Shown piece by piece: positions 7,151 through 14,398 of a stretch of DNA of 20,321 nt (the first letter of the stretch is position 1; each line of letters opens with the position of its first letter). A program made the position numbers and the translations under genes. This DNA is from JASMTM01 sp046483075 (lineage in GTDB: Bacteria > Thermotogota > Thermotogae > Petrotogales > Kosmotogaceae). Under the pieces are notes generated by a model. The model had not been told where the DNA came from and searched no databases. It saw nothing but the letters and a program-made list of their open reading frames with translations. The stretch covers positions 1 through 20,321 of the forward strand of contig JAWODV010000057.1 in NCBI GenBank assembly GCA_046483075.1, read 5' to 3'.

Positions 7151-8328
7151 TTTTGCACCTCCATTTTTTTGTTGAAAATATTACATATGGAACCAAGCAA
7201 TAATTCTTTTTGCGCAAAATAAGCTCCACCAATGACAACACTATAAGGTTCAAGAGCTGCTTTATCAAGAATATCTGATCTGTAAATTGCTTTTGGTAGG
7301 GCTTTCACAAGAGTTTCATTAATGATAGGAAATATTTGTTCATACTGATTAAAACCTATACCACCCCCTATAATTATTTTTGCAGGGTCAAGTAATATGA
7401 TTGAGTTTGCAAATGCAAGGGCAAGATGTACACAACCTTCAATTATTCTCTTGTTTATATTTTCATCATCTTTCATTTTTTCAAATAAAACAGGTAAGTT
7501 TTTCTCCATTCCTTTTTCTATACAAAAATCTTCAAGAGAGTACCCAGAAAACCACTCTTCTAGCTTGCCAAAGGAAGAAATTCTTTTAAATTCACTAGAC
7601 CAATCGGTGATCATTTCACCTATTTCTCCTGCGCTTCCCGTATAACCCTTATAAACAACATTACCCATTACTATACCTGCTCCTACTCCGGTTCCAATAG
7701 AAACAAGAAGTGCATCTTCATAATTTTTTGCAGAACCTATCCAGGATTCCCCATAAGCAGCTAATGTAACATCATTTTCAATTAGTACAGGAATATTAAA
7801 AACCCTTTCAAGAGGAGTTTTCAAATCAAGTTCCTCCAGATTAAATGAAGGGATGAATTTCACTATCTGCTTTTTTCTATCAACCGTTCCAGGAACACCA
7901 ATACATATGCTAAGTATTTTTCTGTTTTCTATATCCATTAAAAAGCTTTTTAATCTTGATACAATTTCTTTTTCTATTCCCCTGATTGTATTTATTTGTT
8001 CAGATGGAATTATGTCTACTTTGTGTATAGCTCCTTCTAAATCAATAAGAGCGATAATTGTTTTGGTGCCACCAATGTCAACACTCAATACATATTTATA
8101 GTCAGATATGAAAGAAAGTTTTATTGGTCTTCGACCACCTGTTTTTCTGCTACTTCCAAGACCATTTTCCTTAATTATTCCTTCATCTATTAAGTTGTTG
8201 ACTATCATAGAAACAGTTGGTTTACTAAGACCGGTCAATTTGGCCAATTCAACCCGGGAAATGTTATTTCTTTCCCTTATTATGTTTAAAATCTCTTTAG
8301 TGCGTAGTTCTAGAAGTTTAGAAATCAC
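7147..8328 (-). CDS. ROK-family transcriptional regulator (HTH plus sugar-kinase-like domain), zinc motif absent
   Basis: This is the likely local regulator of the operon. From GTG 8328 it has 393 residues. A winged helix-turn-helix lies at about 10-60 (ISRVELAKLTGLSKPTVSMIV), followed by a ROK domain with the phosphate-binding VDIGGTKT (83-90), the END triad (184-186, with the usual catalytic Asp) and SIGTGVGAGIV (210-220). Canonical ROK proteins continue GEIGHM and then CxCGxxGCxE for zinc. Here it reads GEIGEM (Glu238 in place of the zinc His) and the Cys cluster is replaced by SSFGKLEEW, so structural zinc binding is probably lost. The frame extends upstream to 8397, but AGGGGG lies 7 nt before GTG 8328, which also avoids overlap with the aminotransferase gene. 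It overlaps the next gene by 4 nt. Confidence 0.9.
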   Translation of the reverse strand: MISKLLELRTKEILNIIRERNNISRVELAKLTGLSKPTVSMIVNNLIDEGIIKENGLGSSRKTGGRRPIKLSFISDYKYVLSVDIGGTKTIIALIDLEGAIHKVDIIPSEQINTIRGIEKEIVSRLKSFLMDIENRKILSICIGVPGTVDRKKQIVKFIPSFNLEELDLKTPLERVFNIPVLIENDVTLAAYGESWIGSAKNYEDALLVSIGTGVGAGIVMGNVVYKGYTGSAGEIGEMITDWSSEFKRISSFGKLEEWFSGYSLEDFCIEKGMEKNLPVLFEKMKDDENINKRIIEGCVHLALAFANSIILLDPAKIIIGGGIGFNQYEQIFPIINETLVKALPKAIYRSDILDKAALEPYSVVIGGAYFAQKELLLGSICNIFNKKMEVQK

Positions 8329-8344
8329 TGATATCCCCCTAAAA

Positions 8345-9667
8345 TTAGTTATTGAGTGTTTCTTTAATTTCAATAGCGTTTTTACTGACTTTCTCAAAAA
8401 TCTTTCCTACTGTTTCAATTCCTTCATCATTGCTAAGAAGCACATTATGAGAAAGATCAACAATTTCATCAAAAGCTTTATCAGATTTTCCTAATGGGGA
8501 AAGGTCTATCTTCTTATTGATATATCTGCTAAAAAATTGCATACCACTGTTTTCCCAATTTTCACTGTTAAACAGAGGACTTCTATAAAGTGGTATATAA
8601 ACAGTATTACAGGGAAGACCCTCCATCCTTAAAGCGTCTTCAATAATGTTACAGGCAGGTATGAGTGAAGAATCTCTCGTAACTCCTTTTCTCCTGGCGT
8701 AATTAACAGCATTTTTCTTGTTAATACCAAAATAATCAAGATCTATCTTTACGGGATATAGATAATTTGAATTCTGTGACATTCCTTCTGGCTCATAGAA
8801 AGGTGTGAATCCAGGAATTTCTTCGAGAATCTTTGTTAGTTTATTTGCATTTTTCGTTCTTAGTTTTACCTGTTCATCCAATCTTGATAACTGTTCTCTA
8901 AGTATCGCTGCTTGAAATTCAGTCATTCTGTAGTTCCATCCAAGACGATAATGTAAATAACCAGGAGACCCTACTTTTCTTCCATTACTCCGATAAGATT
9001 TAGCAATTTTTGCTATCTCATCATTATTGGTAGTTAACATTCCCCCCTCTCCCGAAGTCATTGTCTTCGATTCCTGAAAACTAAAGCACCCCAAGAGTCC
9101 AAAATTACCCGCTTTAATCCCTCTATATTCAGAACCATGAGAATGACAGGCATCTTCAATTAAAACCAATTTGCTCTGTTCGGCAATATTCATTAATTCA
9201 TCAATATTGCCCAGACGTCCTCCATAATGTACAGTGATAATTGCTTTCGTATCTTCAGTGATTTTCTTTTTCACATCATTTGGATCAAGACAAAGATTCA
9301 CAGGGTTTATATCGGCAAATACAGGTACTGCTCCTAAATGTAAAGCAGCACTTGATGTTGCCATAAACGTCCAGGCTGGTATTATAACCTCGTCTCCACT
9401 TCCAATCCCCGCTGCTCTTAAAGCAATCACTAAAGCTGCTTCTCCATTTGAAACCGCTATTGCGTGATCTGTTTTGTTATATTCTCCAAATTCTCTTTCA
9501 AGATTACCTACTTCACTTTCTTCATCTCCACCAAGAAAACCTGAAAACCACTTTTTGCTTTCAAGTACTCGCGAAAGAGAGTTGAGCTCATCCTGTGTGC
9601 TGTACGGCCAACCAGGCCATTCTCTTTTCAAATCGTTTTCTCCACCAAAAAGAGCTAATTTATTCAT
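8345..9667 (-). CDS. DegT/DnrJ/EryC1/StrS-type PLP-dependent aminotransferase
   Basis: This enzyme is predicted to transfer an amino group to or from a keto sugar or keto cyclitol using PLP. The 440 residues include SNGEAAL (73-79, phosphate/PLP contact), IIPAWTFMATSSAAL (95-109), EDACHSHG (171-178, with Asp172 facing the pyridine nitrogen) and SFQESKTMTSGEGG (196-209), in which Lys201 is the Schiff-base lysine. The Q-x-S-K-x-x-x-x-GEGG form resembles AHBA-synthase and scyllo-inosose aminotransferase-like members. The protein is somewhat longer than the 370-400 of most sugar aminotransferases. GGAGGG precedes ATG 9667 by 5 nt. It follows the Gfo/Idh/MocA gene by 13 bp, a pairing known from 3-amino-sugar and aminocyclitol pathways (e.g. 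NtdC/NtdA). In an uptake operon it may work in the deaminating direction, which is inference. Confidence 0.92.
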   Translation of the reverse strand: MNKLALFGGENDLKREWPGWPYSTQDELNSLSRVLESKKWFSGFLGGDEESEVGNLEREFGEYNKTDHAIAVSNGEAALVIALRAAGIGSGDEVIIPAWTFMATSSAALHLGAVPVFADINPVNLCLDPNDVKKKITEDTKAIITVHYGGRLGNIDELMNIAEQSKLVLIEDACHSHGSEYRGIKAGNFGLLGCFSFQESKTMTSGEGGMLTTNNDEIAKIAKSYRSNGRKVGSPGYLHYRLGWNYRMTEFQAAILREQLSRLDEQVKLRTKNANKLTKILEEIPGFTPFYEPEGMSQNSNYLYPVKIDLDYFGINKKNAVNYARRKGVTRDSSLIPACNIIEDALRMEGLPCNTVYIPLYRSPLFNSENWENSGMQFFSRYINKKIDLSPLGKSDKAFDEIVDLSHNVLLSNDEGIETVGKIFEKVSKNAIEIKETLNN

Positions 9668-9680
9668 ATCATCCCTCCAT

Positions 9681-10736
9681 TCAAAACTCCTCTAGTAAAA
9701 CTATTCGATTCTCTTCTTTTGATTTATAAATGGCATTGATAACCTTCATGGTTTCAAGATTCTTCAAACCTGAATTTATGTTGTTTTTTCCGTGTAAGAT
9801 ACAATTTATAAAACTTTCAGCCTGTCTTATATATAGTTCTTTAGTTAAATACCAGTCGCAGATATCAGGAAAGAATTCTCCTTTTTTACTCTCAACATCA
9901 AGTTTTATTGAACTAGGGAATACTCTCATATAGCCATTTGTGCCAAATATTTGGACACTGGATTCAACACCATCTGTGTGAGGATTAGACCAGCCAAATT
10001 CAACAATTCCAGTTGCTCCACTTTCAAAAAACAGCAACGAAACTCCAATATCTTCAACATCATACTCCCCATAAGCAGTAATAAAGTTACCCACAACAGA
10101 ATTTATTCTTATATTCTCCATTATGTAATTGATAGTATCTATTGGATGAATGCCCATATCAATTAGAGCTCCCCCTCCAGAAAAGCTTTTTTGGCTAAAC
10201 CAACTAGAAGAAGGAACATAAGATTCATGTATCCCATAACCTTTTACTTTGGTAATTTCACCAAGAATTCCTGAATCAATTATTTTCTTTGCATATTGTA
10301 TATGCGGATGAAAACGCCAACATTGCCCAACGGACAATACTAACCCTTTCTGATCTGCTAACTTTACAAGCTCCAGAGCTTTTTTATAATCAACTGTAAA
10401 AGGTTTCTCTACAAGGACGTGTTTATTATTCTCCAAAGCTTCTTTCACAATTTCATAATGAGAAGCATTAGGAGTGCTTACAATAACTGCATCAATATCG
10501 GAATTATTAATCATCTCACTATAATTTTCATATTTTTCTTCTATAACATATTTTGATTCAAAATCCCCATCATAGTATTCTATTTCTGGCCAGTGACCGT
10601 TAACAAGGACATCAAGATTTTCTTTGTTACTGTCACAGGCAGAAAAAATAGTTGTGTTATCTAAAGTCATGAAAGCACCACAATGTGTTATTCCCATTTT
10701 TCCTGAACCGATAATCCCAACTTTTACCTTTTCCAT
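9681..10736 (-). CDS. Gfo/Idh/MocA-family NAD(P)-dependent sugar/cyclitol dehydrogenase (intact paralogue)
   Basis: This is the first gene of the leftward operon. The predicted role is NAD(P)-linked oxidation of a sugar or cyclitol hydroxyl to a ketone, or the reverse. The 351 residues show GIIGSGKMG (8-16) for dinucleotide binding, EKPF with Lys111, and GGGALIDMGIHPID (187-200) with Asp193 and His197 in the catalytic positions, then a C-terminal alpha/beta domain. A family-atypical insertion (about 45-75, with NGHWPEIEYYDGDFESKYVIEE) lies between Rossmann strands and is shared with the paralogue at 857-1870. AATGAGGTG precedes ATG 10736. The aminotransferase gene follows directly, so its ketone product or substrate is probably handed to that enzyme. 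Exact substrate is unknown. Confidence 0.93.
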   Translation of the reverse strand: MEKVKVGIIGSGKMGITHCGAFMTLDNTTIFSACDSNKENLDVLVNGHWPEIEYYDGDFESKYVIEEKYENYSEMINNSDIDAVIVSTPNASHYEIVKEALENNKHVLVEKPFTVDYKKALELVKLADQKGLVLSVGQCWRFHPHIQYAKKIIDSGILGEITKVKGYGIHESYVPSSSWFSQKSFSGGGALIDMGIHPIDTINYIMENIRINSVVGNFITAYGEYDVEDIGVSLLFFESGATGIVEFGWSNPHTDGVESSVQIFGTNGYMRVFPSSIKLDVESKKGEFFPDICDWYLTKELYIRQAESFINCILHGKNNINSGLKNLETMKVINAIYKSKEENRIVLLEEF

Positions 10737-10771
10737 AGGCTCACCTCATTCATAAAAAAGCAAGCAAACCA

Positions 10772-10790
10772 TAGTAAATAAATTTAACTA
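10772..10790. promoter_or_regulatory. Candidate operator of the ROK regulator
   Basis: TAGTAAATAAATTTAACTA is an imperfect palindrome (TAGTAAAT against the reverse complement of ATTTAACTA, one extra base in one arm). It lies just downstream of the predicted start point and about 35 bp before the ribosome site of the first operon gene. AT-rich palindromes of this TTAGT...ACTAA kind are usual for ROK repressors. Assignment to the ROK protein of this operon is inference. Confidence 0.35.
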
Positions 10791-10805
10791 ACTAATTATG
10801 AACTG

Positions 10806-10833
10806 ATTATAGCGTATTACGGAATAATCCCAA
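10806..10833 (-). promoter_or_regulatory. Promoter of the leftward sugar operon
   Basis: On the minus strand TTGGGA (10833-10828) is followed after 16 bp by a perfect TATAAT (10811-10806). Transcription would start near 10799, giving a leader of about 60 nt before the Gfo/Idh/MocA gene. The fit to the sigma-70 consensus is good, and no other such pair lies nearer the start codon. Confidence 0.55.
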
Positions 10834-11331
10834 AGAACGCTATTAAAGAAGAAGAAAGAAACTACAATGTGTTACTGAATCATAATCATTCTCATTTGAA
10901 CATGAAGAAGTTGGAAGACCTCTCAGGTTAGTTATAAACAAAAAAATTATATTAAACGTTTTGTCTACTTTCGACAAGACAACAGTGATTGCCATATTAT
11001 ATCCTGGTAGGAGTATTAGCTAATGAAGATTTAAAGGGAAGTAAAAGTTCTTACTGTTATTGAGAGAATAAACACTTTGATATTAATATAATACATTCTT
11101 TTATTCTCATTGCTTTACCTCATCACATTAAAAATGATTTTGTATTTGAATAACATTTGTATTCAGTTAACAGTTTATTGGTTTGTCCTATCACGTTTTT
11201 TTGTCTCTATCTTCCGATCTTTTTGTAATAGTATTGTTTATAAGTATTTAGTTGTTTCAATTTCTAAAGTTATCAGCAAATTTCGAAACGCAACTTTGAA
11301 TGTGTTAAATATATCAAAAACTAGTTATTCA

Positions 11332-12360
11332 TTAACAATATTCAACTTTAACTGGAACGCCGTTTTTTGCTGATTCCATTATTGCTAAAACTACTAAAGA
11401 TGTGTTTACGGCATCTTCCAGTGAAACGATGAAATTATCACCGCTAATTAGGCAATCTATAAAGTGACGAATACTTTCATAGGCAAACCCCTTTGCCTTT
11501 CCATGAACGAAATGCCTTACAAGTACATCGGGATTGTCGCCTTTTTCTCCTGTATACCTTTCAATTAACTGGCTATTGCTGAGATCCATATTTATCATAC
11601 CCTTACTACCTGTAATATTGAACTTTATATCATTTACATTCGGGTTTTTATTAGGAGTAATCCAGCTATTTTCCATTGTCGCTATACCACCGTTTTTAAA
11701 TCTAAGAACAGTTTGATAAATATCCACAGTATCGATTCCTTTGTTTTTCAAAACACCACTGCTCTTTACTGCATAAACTGATTCAACTTCATCATCAAAG
11801 AACCATCTCAATGTATCTACTGAATGGGTTCCCAAAAACCAAAGAATTGAAGATTTCTCCACCCAGGGAAGCATATCGGTGGCTACCCAGATGCAATCGT
11901 TTAATCTAAAATAAGCACTAACAGGCTTTCCCAATTCCCCTTTATCCAGTGATTCTTTGGCAACAGCAAATGGTGGACTCCAGCGATTATGTAGATCTGT
12001 CATAATGCGAACATTATTCTTTTTAACTGCTTCTATTATCGAAATAAGTTCTTTTCTGGAAGTCGCAAGTGGTTTTTCAACAATCATATGTTTTCCTGCA
12101 CTCGCACAATCTTCAACAATTTTCCCATGTGCAAAATCTGGAGTTACAATTGCCACAACGTCCAAATCAATCTTTTCGAGCATTTCAGTATGATCGGTAA
12201 AAACATTCTCAATATTGAATTTTTCAGCAAAATTATGACCTTTTGTTTCATCCAAATCACATATTGCAACAAGTTCAACTTTTGGATGTTCATTATATAG
12301 AAACGCATGAGTCTCACCCCATGTACCCGCACCTACAATTCCTATCCTGATACTTTTCAT
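11332..12360 (-). CDS. Gfo/Idh/MocA-family oxidoreductase (third, divergent member)
   Basis: This is a predicted NAD(P)-dependent sugar/cyclitol dehydrogenase of 342 residues, clearly less related to the other two in the window. GIVGAGTWG (7-15) binds the dinucleotide and EKPL carries Lys96. The catalytic-loop segment reads SSILWFLGTHSVDTLRWF (170-187): His179 and Asp182 are kept, but Phe175 replaces the Asp of the common D-x-G-x-H form. This LGTH variant occurs in other members of the superfamily, so it is probably active. AGGAGGTG lies just before ATG 12360. The gene stands alone on the minus strand, diverging from the LacI-type regulator, and two shared palindromes lie in the space between. 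It is therefore probably controlled with the plus-strand operon rather than the minus-strand one. Confidence 0.92.
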   Translation of the reverse strand: MKSIRIGIVGAGTWGETHAFLYNEHPKVELVAICDLDETKGHNFAEKFNIENVFTDHTEMLEKIDLDVVAIVTPDFAHGKIVEDCASAGKHMIVEKPLATSRKELISIIEAVKKNNVRIMTDLHNRWSPPFAVAKESLDKGELGKPVSAYFRLNDCIWVATDMLPWVEKSSILWFLGTHSVDTLRWFFDDEVESVYAVKSSGVLKNKGIDTVDIYQTVLRFKNGGIATMENSWITPNKNPNVNDIKFNITGSKGMINMDLSNSQLIERYTGEKGDNPDVLVRHFVHGKAKGFAYESIRHFIDCLISGDNFIVSLEDAVNTSLVVLAIMESAKNGVPVKVEYC

Positions 12361-12488
12361 GGAACACCTCCTGTTATGACTAAACCTTTATTATTCCAAT
12401 TATTCTAATAAAATTGTTAAGCGAACCTTTTCATAGCTCATATATGATTTATAATTCATGTACTAAAGAGTTTTATTAAATAATATTT

Positions 12489-12501
12489 TGCAAATTTTGC
12501 A
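12489..12501. promoter_or_regulatory. Candidate operator copy 1 (TGCAA-N3-TTGCA)
   Basis: TGCAAATTTTGCA is a perfect 5-bp-arm palindrome with a 3-bp centre. It lies about 130 bp upstream of the leftward oxidoreductase start and 185 bp from the second copy. The same arms and spacing recur at 12674-12686, which argues for a shared regulator. Confidence 0.45.
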
Positions 12502-12631
12502 TATTTTTCTTCAGTAAGAGTCACTATAATTATCTTCAAGTTTAATTAAGGGATTGTTTAATAATTGGCACTTAATACGTTGTCATAAGATATTATAGCA
12601 TTTACTAACCTCTAAATGACATTATCTAGAT

Positions 12632-12660
12632 TTGGTAAGACGAAAAATAATTGTTATAAT
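12632..12660 (+). promoter_or_regulatory. Promoter of the LacI-type regulator operon
   Basis: TTGGTA (12632-12637) is followed after 17 bp by TATAAT (12655-12660). A second TATAAT at 12669-12674 has no good -35 partner. Transcription from the first would begin near 12667, right at the palindrome at 12673-12687, an arrangement suited to autorepression. Confidence 0.5.
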
Positions 12661-12672
12661 GGGTCTGTTATA

Positions 12673-12687
12673 ATGCAAAAATTGCAT
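12673..12687. promoter_or_regulatory. Candidate operator copy 2 (ATGCAA-N3-TTGCAT)
   Basis: ATGCAAAAATTGCAT is a perfect 6-bp-arm palindrome with a 3-bp centre. It overlaps the second -10-like box and lies just after the predicted start point, 16 bp before the regulator's start codon. It shares TGCAA-N3-TTGCA with the copy at 12489-12501. The LacI-type protein encoded next to it is the likely ligand. Confidence 0.5.
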
Positions 12688-12703
12688 AAAGAGGGGGGGT
12701 ATT

Positions 12704-13705
12704 ATGAGCAAAGTCACTTTGTCGAGTATTGCAAATGAGACCAATGTATCCGTTTCAACTGTTTCAAGGGTATTAAAAGGGGATTCCAGAATTAGTGAAA
12801 GGACTAAGTATAGAGTTTTAATGATGGCAAAGAAACTGGGTTACCTGGATAGTGAAGTTCCCTCAAACGGTAAAGTAATACTCTTTCTTGTAGTAGCTTC
12901 CCATAATTCAGTTGAAGCTGATGAATTTTTCTTGAAAGTACAAAAAGGGATTCTTACAGGAGCTTCTAATAGCAGTACTCACTGTCTAGTTAGATCGATT
13001 TCACCAGGAGAATGGTTACTTCCAACATCACTGCCTCTTGATCTTATTGATGGAGTAATAGTTGGCGGTATACCAATGCCTGATGAAATACAGGAACTGA
13101 TTCTTAGATTAAAAGAACCTGTTGTAAGAATTGGCTGGTATAAAAAACTTTCCAAACTCCCTTCGGTTAATAACGATAATGTTAGAGGTGGTTATATTGC
13201 AGCCAAAGAACTTCACAGACTCGGATACGATCGAATAGTAATACTAACTGGAAACCTAAAGGTTGCAACATTTCGTGATAGAGTAGATGGCTTTTTTAAG
13301 GCTCTCAAAGAAGAAGGAGTTGATGAAAAAAACGTTGAAATAATTAAGTGCGAATCATTTGAAGAAGATGAAGGATATATGAGAATCAAAACAGATTTTT
13401 CTCTAAAAAAAGGTGCTAACAATGCAATTTTCTGTACCACAGATTGGTTAGCTAAAGGTGCTCTTGAAGCAACTAAAGATCTTGGACTTAGTATTCCAGA
13501 AGAGGTAGGAATCATGGGATTTAGTGGACTGAGCTTTACCGAACAATTGAGACCGTCGCTTTCTACTGTTGCACTTAATCCGTACTTGTTGGGTCGGACT
13601 GCATATATATTACTTCAAGACATAATTAACGGTATTCAAGAAGCCAAGGGATCTATTTTTGTCGAACCTACATTATTGATAAGAGATTCACTTAAGAGGA
13701 GGTAA
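12704..13705 (+). CDS. LacI/GalR-family transcriptional regulator with shortened hinge
   Basis: This is a predicted sugar-responsive repressor, first gene of the plus-strand operon. The 333 residues begin with a classical LacI helix-turn-helix (TLSSIANETNVSVSTVSRVLKG, 5-26), followed by RISERTKYRVLMMAKKLGYL. Family members normally continue GY-x-PN-x-x-AR-x-L, which forms the hinge helix. Here GYLDSEVPSNGKVILFLV has no ARxL and only about nine residues before the first strand of the periplasmic-binding-like core. The core is otherwise normal, with GGYIAAKELHRLGYDRIVILTG, a DWLAKGALEATKDLGLSIPEEVGIMGFSG region and a LGRTAYILLQDII end. ATG 12704 is preceded by an unusual AGGGGGGG run 4 nt upstream. 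Its last codons (AGG AGG TAA) form the ribosome site of the next gene. Confidence 0.93.
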   Translation: MSKVTLSSIANETNVSVSTVSRVLKGDSRISERTKYRVLMMAKKLGYLDSEVPSNGKVILFLVVASHNSVEADEFFLKVQKGILTGASNSSTHCLVRSISPGEWLLPTSLPLDLIDGVIVGGIPMPDEIQELILRLKEPVVRIGWYKKLSKLPSVNNDNVRGGYIAAKELHRLGYDRIVILTGNLKVATFRDRVDGFFKALKEEGVDEKNVEIIKCESFEEDEGYMRIKTDFSLKKGANNAIFCTTDWLAKGALEATKDLGLSIPEEVGIMGFSGLSFTEQLRPSLSTVALNPYLLGRTAYILLQDIINGIQEAKGSIFVEPTLLIRDSLKRR

Positions 13706-13710
13706 CTAAA

Positions 13711-14394
13711 ATGAACAGTGACCTTTTTAGAAATAAGGATTTTCCTTTAATCGTAAGCATCCCGGAAAATTCTCTTGAGTATGCCACCATAGCAGCAGAA
13801 AACGGTGCTGACGCTGTTAAGCTGCATGCCAATGTAAAACACAGGGTTACCGGGAAACTGCATGAAACCTGGAGAGAAGTAAAACCAATCGCTAAGGAAC
13901 TCATAAACAAACTAAATATACCCATCGGGATCGTTCCTGGTGCTGATTTAATGGCTACCGAAGATGAAATAAATGATATGGATCTTGTAGGCTTATCATT
14001 TTTCGATGTTTATATTGAACAGGCTCCACTTTACCTGCTAAGAAACAATATGCATAGAATGTTAGCCCTTAACTATACCTTCGATTTTTCATTTACAGCA
14101 TATATTAAGAATTTAAAACCTGATTCATTAGAAATATCAATTGTTAATCCTGATCTATATGGTAAAAGGTTGACTGCTGAAGACCTGCTTAGGTATTCAA
14201 AAATCATTAATGATATAGATTGTCCGGCGTTTGTTCCCACCCAAAAGCGCATTCTTCCTGAAGAGATTCAATTTCTAAAAGATATGGGTGTTTCTGGCAT
14301 TATCATTGGTCCGATAGTGACGGGCACAAATAAGGATGATTTTTCAAAGAATGTCAAGAAGTACAACAAAGCTATTCAAAATTTACGGAGGTGA
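13711..14394 (+). CDS. Uncharacterised small (beta/alpha)8-barrel protein
   Basis: I do not recognise the family with confidence. The 227 residues have the strand pattern of a TIM barrel: PLIVSI (12-17), DAVKLHA (34-40), PIGIVPGAD (71-79), LVGLSFFDVYIEQ (92-104), SLEISIV (139-145), PAFVPTQKR (172-180) and GVSGIIIGPIVTG (193-205). The last strand resembles the C-terminal phosphate-binding strand of aldolase, epimerase or ThiE/TrpF-like barrels, so the ligand may be a phosphorylated sugar. Possible base residues are Lys37, Asp99, Glu103 and Glu141, but this is a guess. There is no signal peptide, so it is cytoplasmic. ATG 13711 follows GAGGAGG by 8 nt, and that site lies in the end of the regulator gene. 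The position between regulator and transporter suggests an enzyme for the imported compound. Confidence 0.75.
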   Translation: MNSDLFRNKDFPLIVSIPENSLEYATIAAENGADAVKLHANVKHRVTGKLHETWREVKPIAKELINKLNIPIGIVPGADLMATEDEINDMDLVGLSFFDVYIEQAPLYLLRNNMHRMLALNYTFDFSFTAYIKNLKPDSLEISIVNPDLYGKRLTAEDLLRYSKIINDIDCPAFVPTQKRILPEEIQFLKDMGVSGIIIGPIVTGTNKDDFSKNVKKYNKAIQNLRR

Positions 14395-14398
14395 GGAA

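Larger units (their letters stand above)
10737..11331. other. 595-bp AT-rich intergenic region
   Basis: The left 100 bp holds the ribosome site, candidate operator and promoter of the leftward operon. The rest shows no convincing gene on either strand. It contains small inverted repeats: TTGTCT/AGACAA around 10961-10982 and GAGAATAA (11064-11071) with TTATTCTC (11101-11108). The latter lies about 220 bp beyond the stop of the leftward gene at 11332 and could be a late 3' structure of its transcript. A low-complexity hydrophobic frame on the plus strand (about 11110-11373) has no ribosome site and I do not accept it. Confidence 0.5.
12361..12703. other. 343-bp divergent control region
   Basis: This space separates the leftward oxidoreductase from the rightward LacI-type regulator. 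It holds the two TGCAA-N3-TTGCA palindromes, a promoter for the rightward operon, and AT-rich sequence that should hold the leftward promoter; for the latter I see only weak boxes. No small gene is convincing. Confidence 0.6.

Noticed and set aside
11210..11220. TCTTCCGATCT, identical to the end of a common sequencing adapter
   Set aside because: Only 11 bases match and the preceding base differs from the adapter (A for C). It lies mid-contig with no break in sequence character, so chance is sufficient.
11110..11373. Plus-strand frame of 87 codons in the intergenic region, hydrophobic
   Set aside because: It starts at a TTG without a ribosome site, has a low-complexity AT-driven composition, and runs into the 3' end of the gene on the other strand. 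A small membrane protein cannot be fully excluded.
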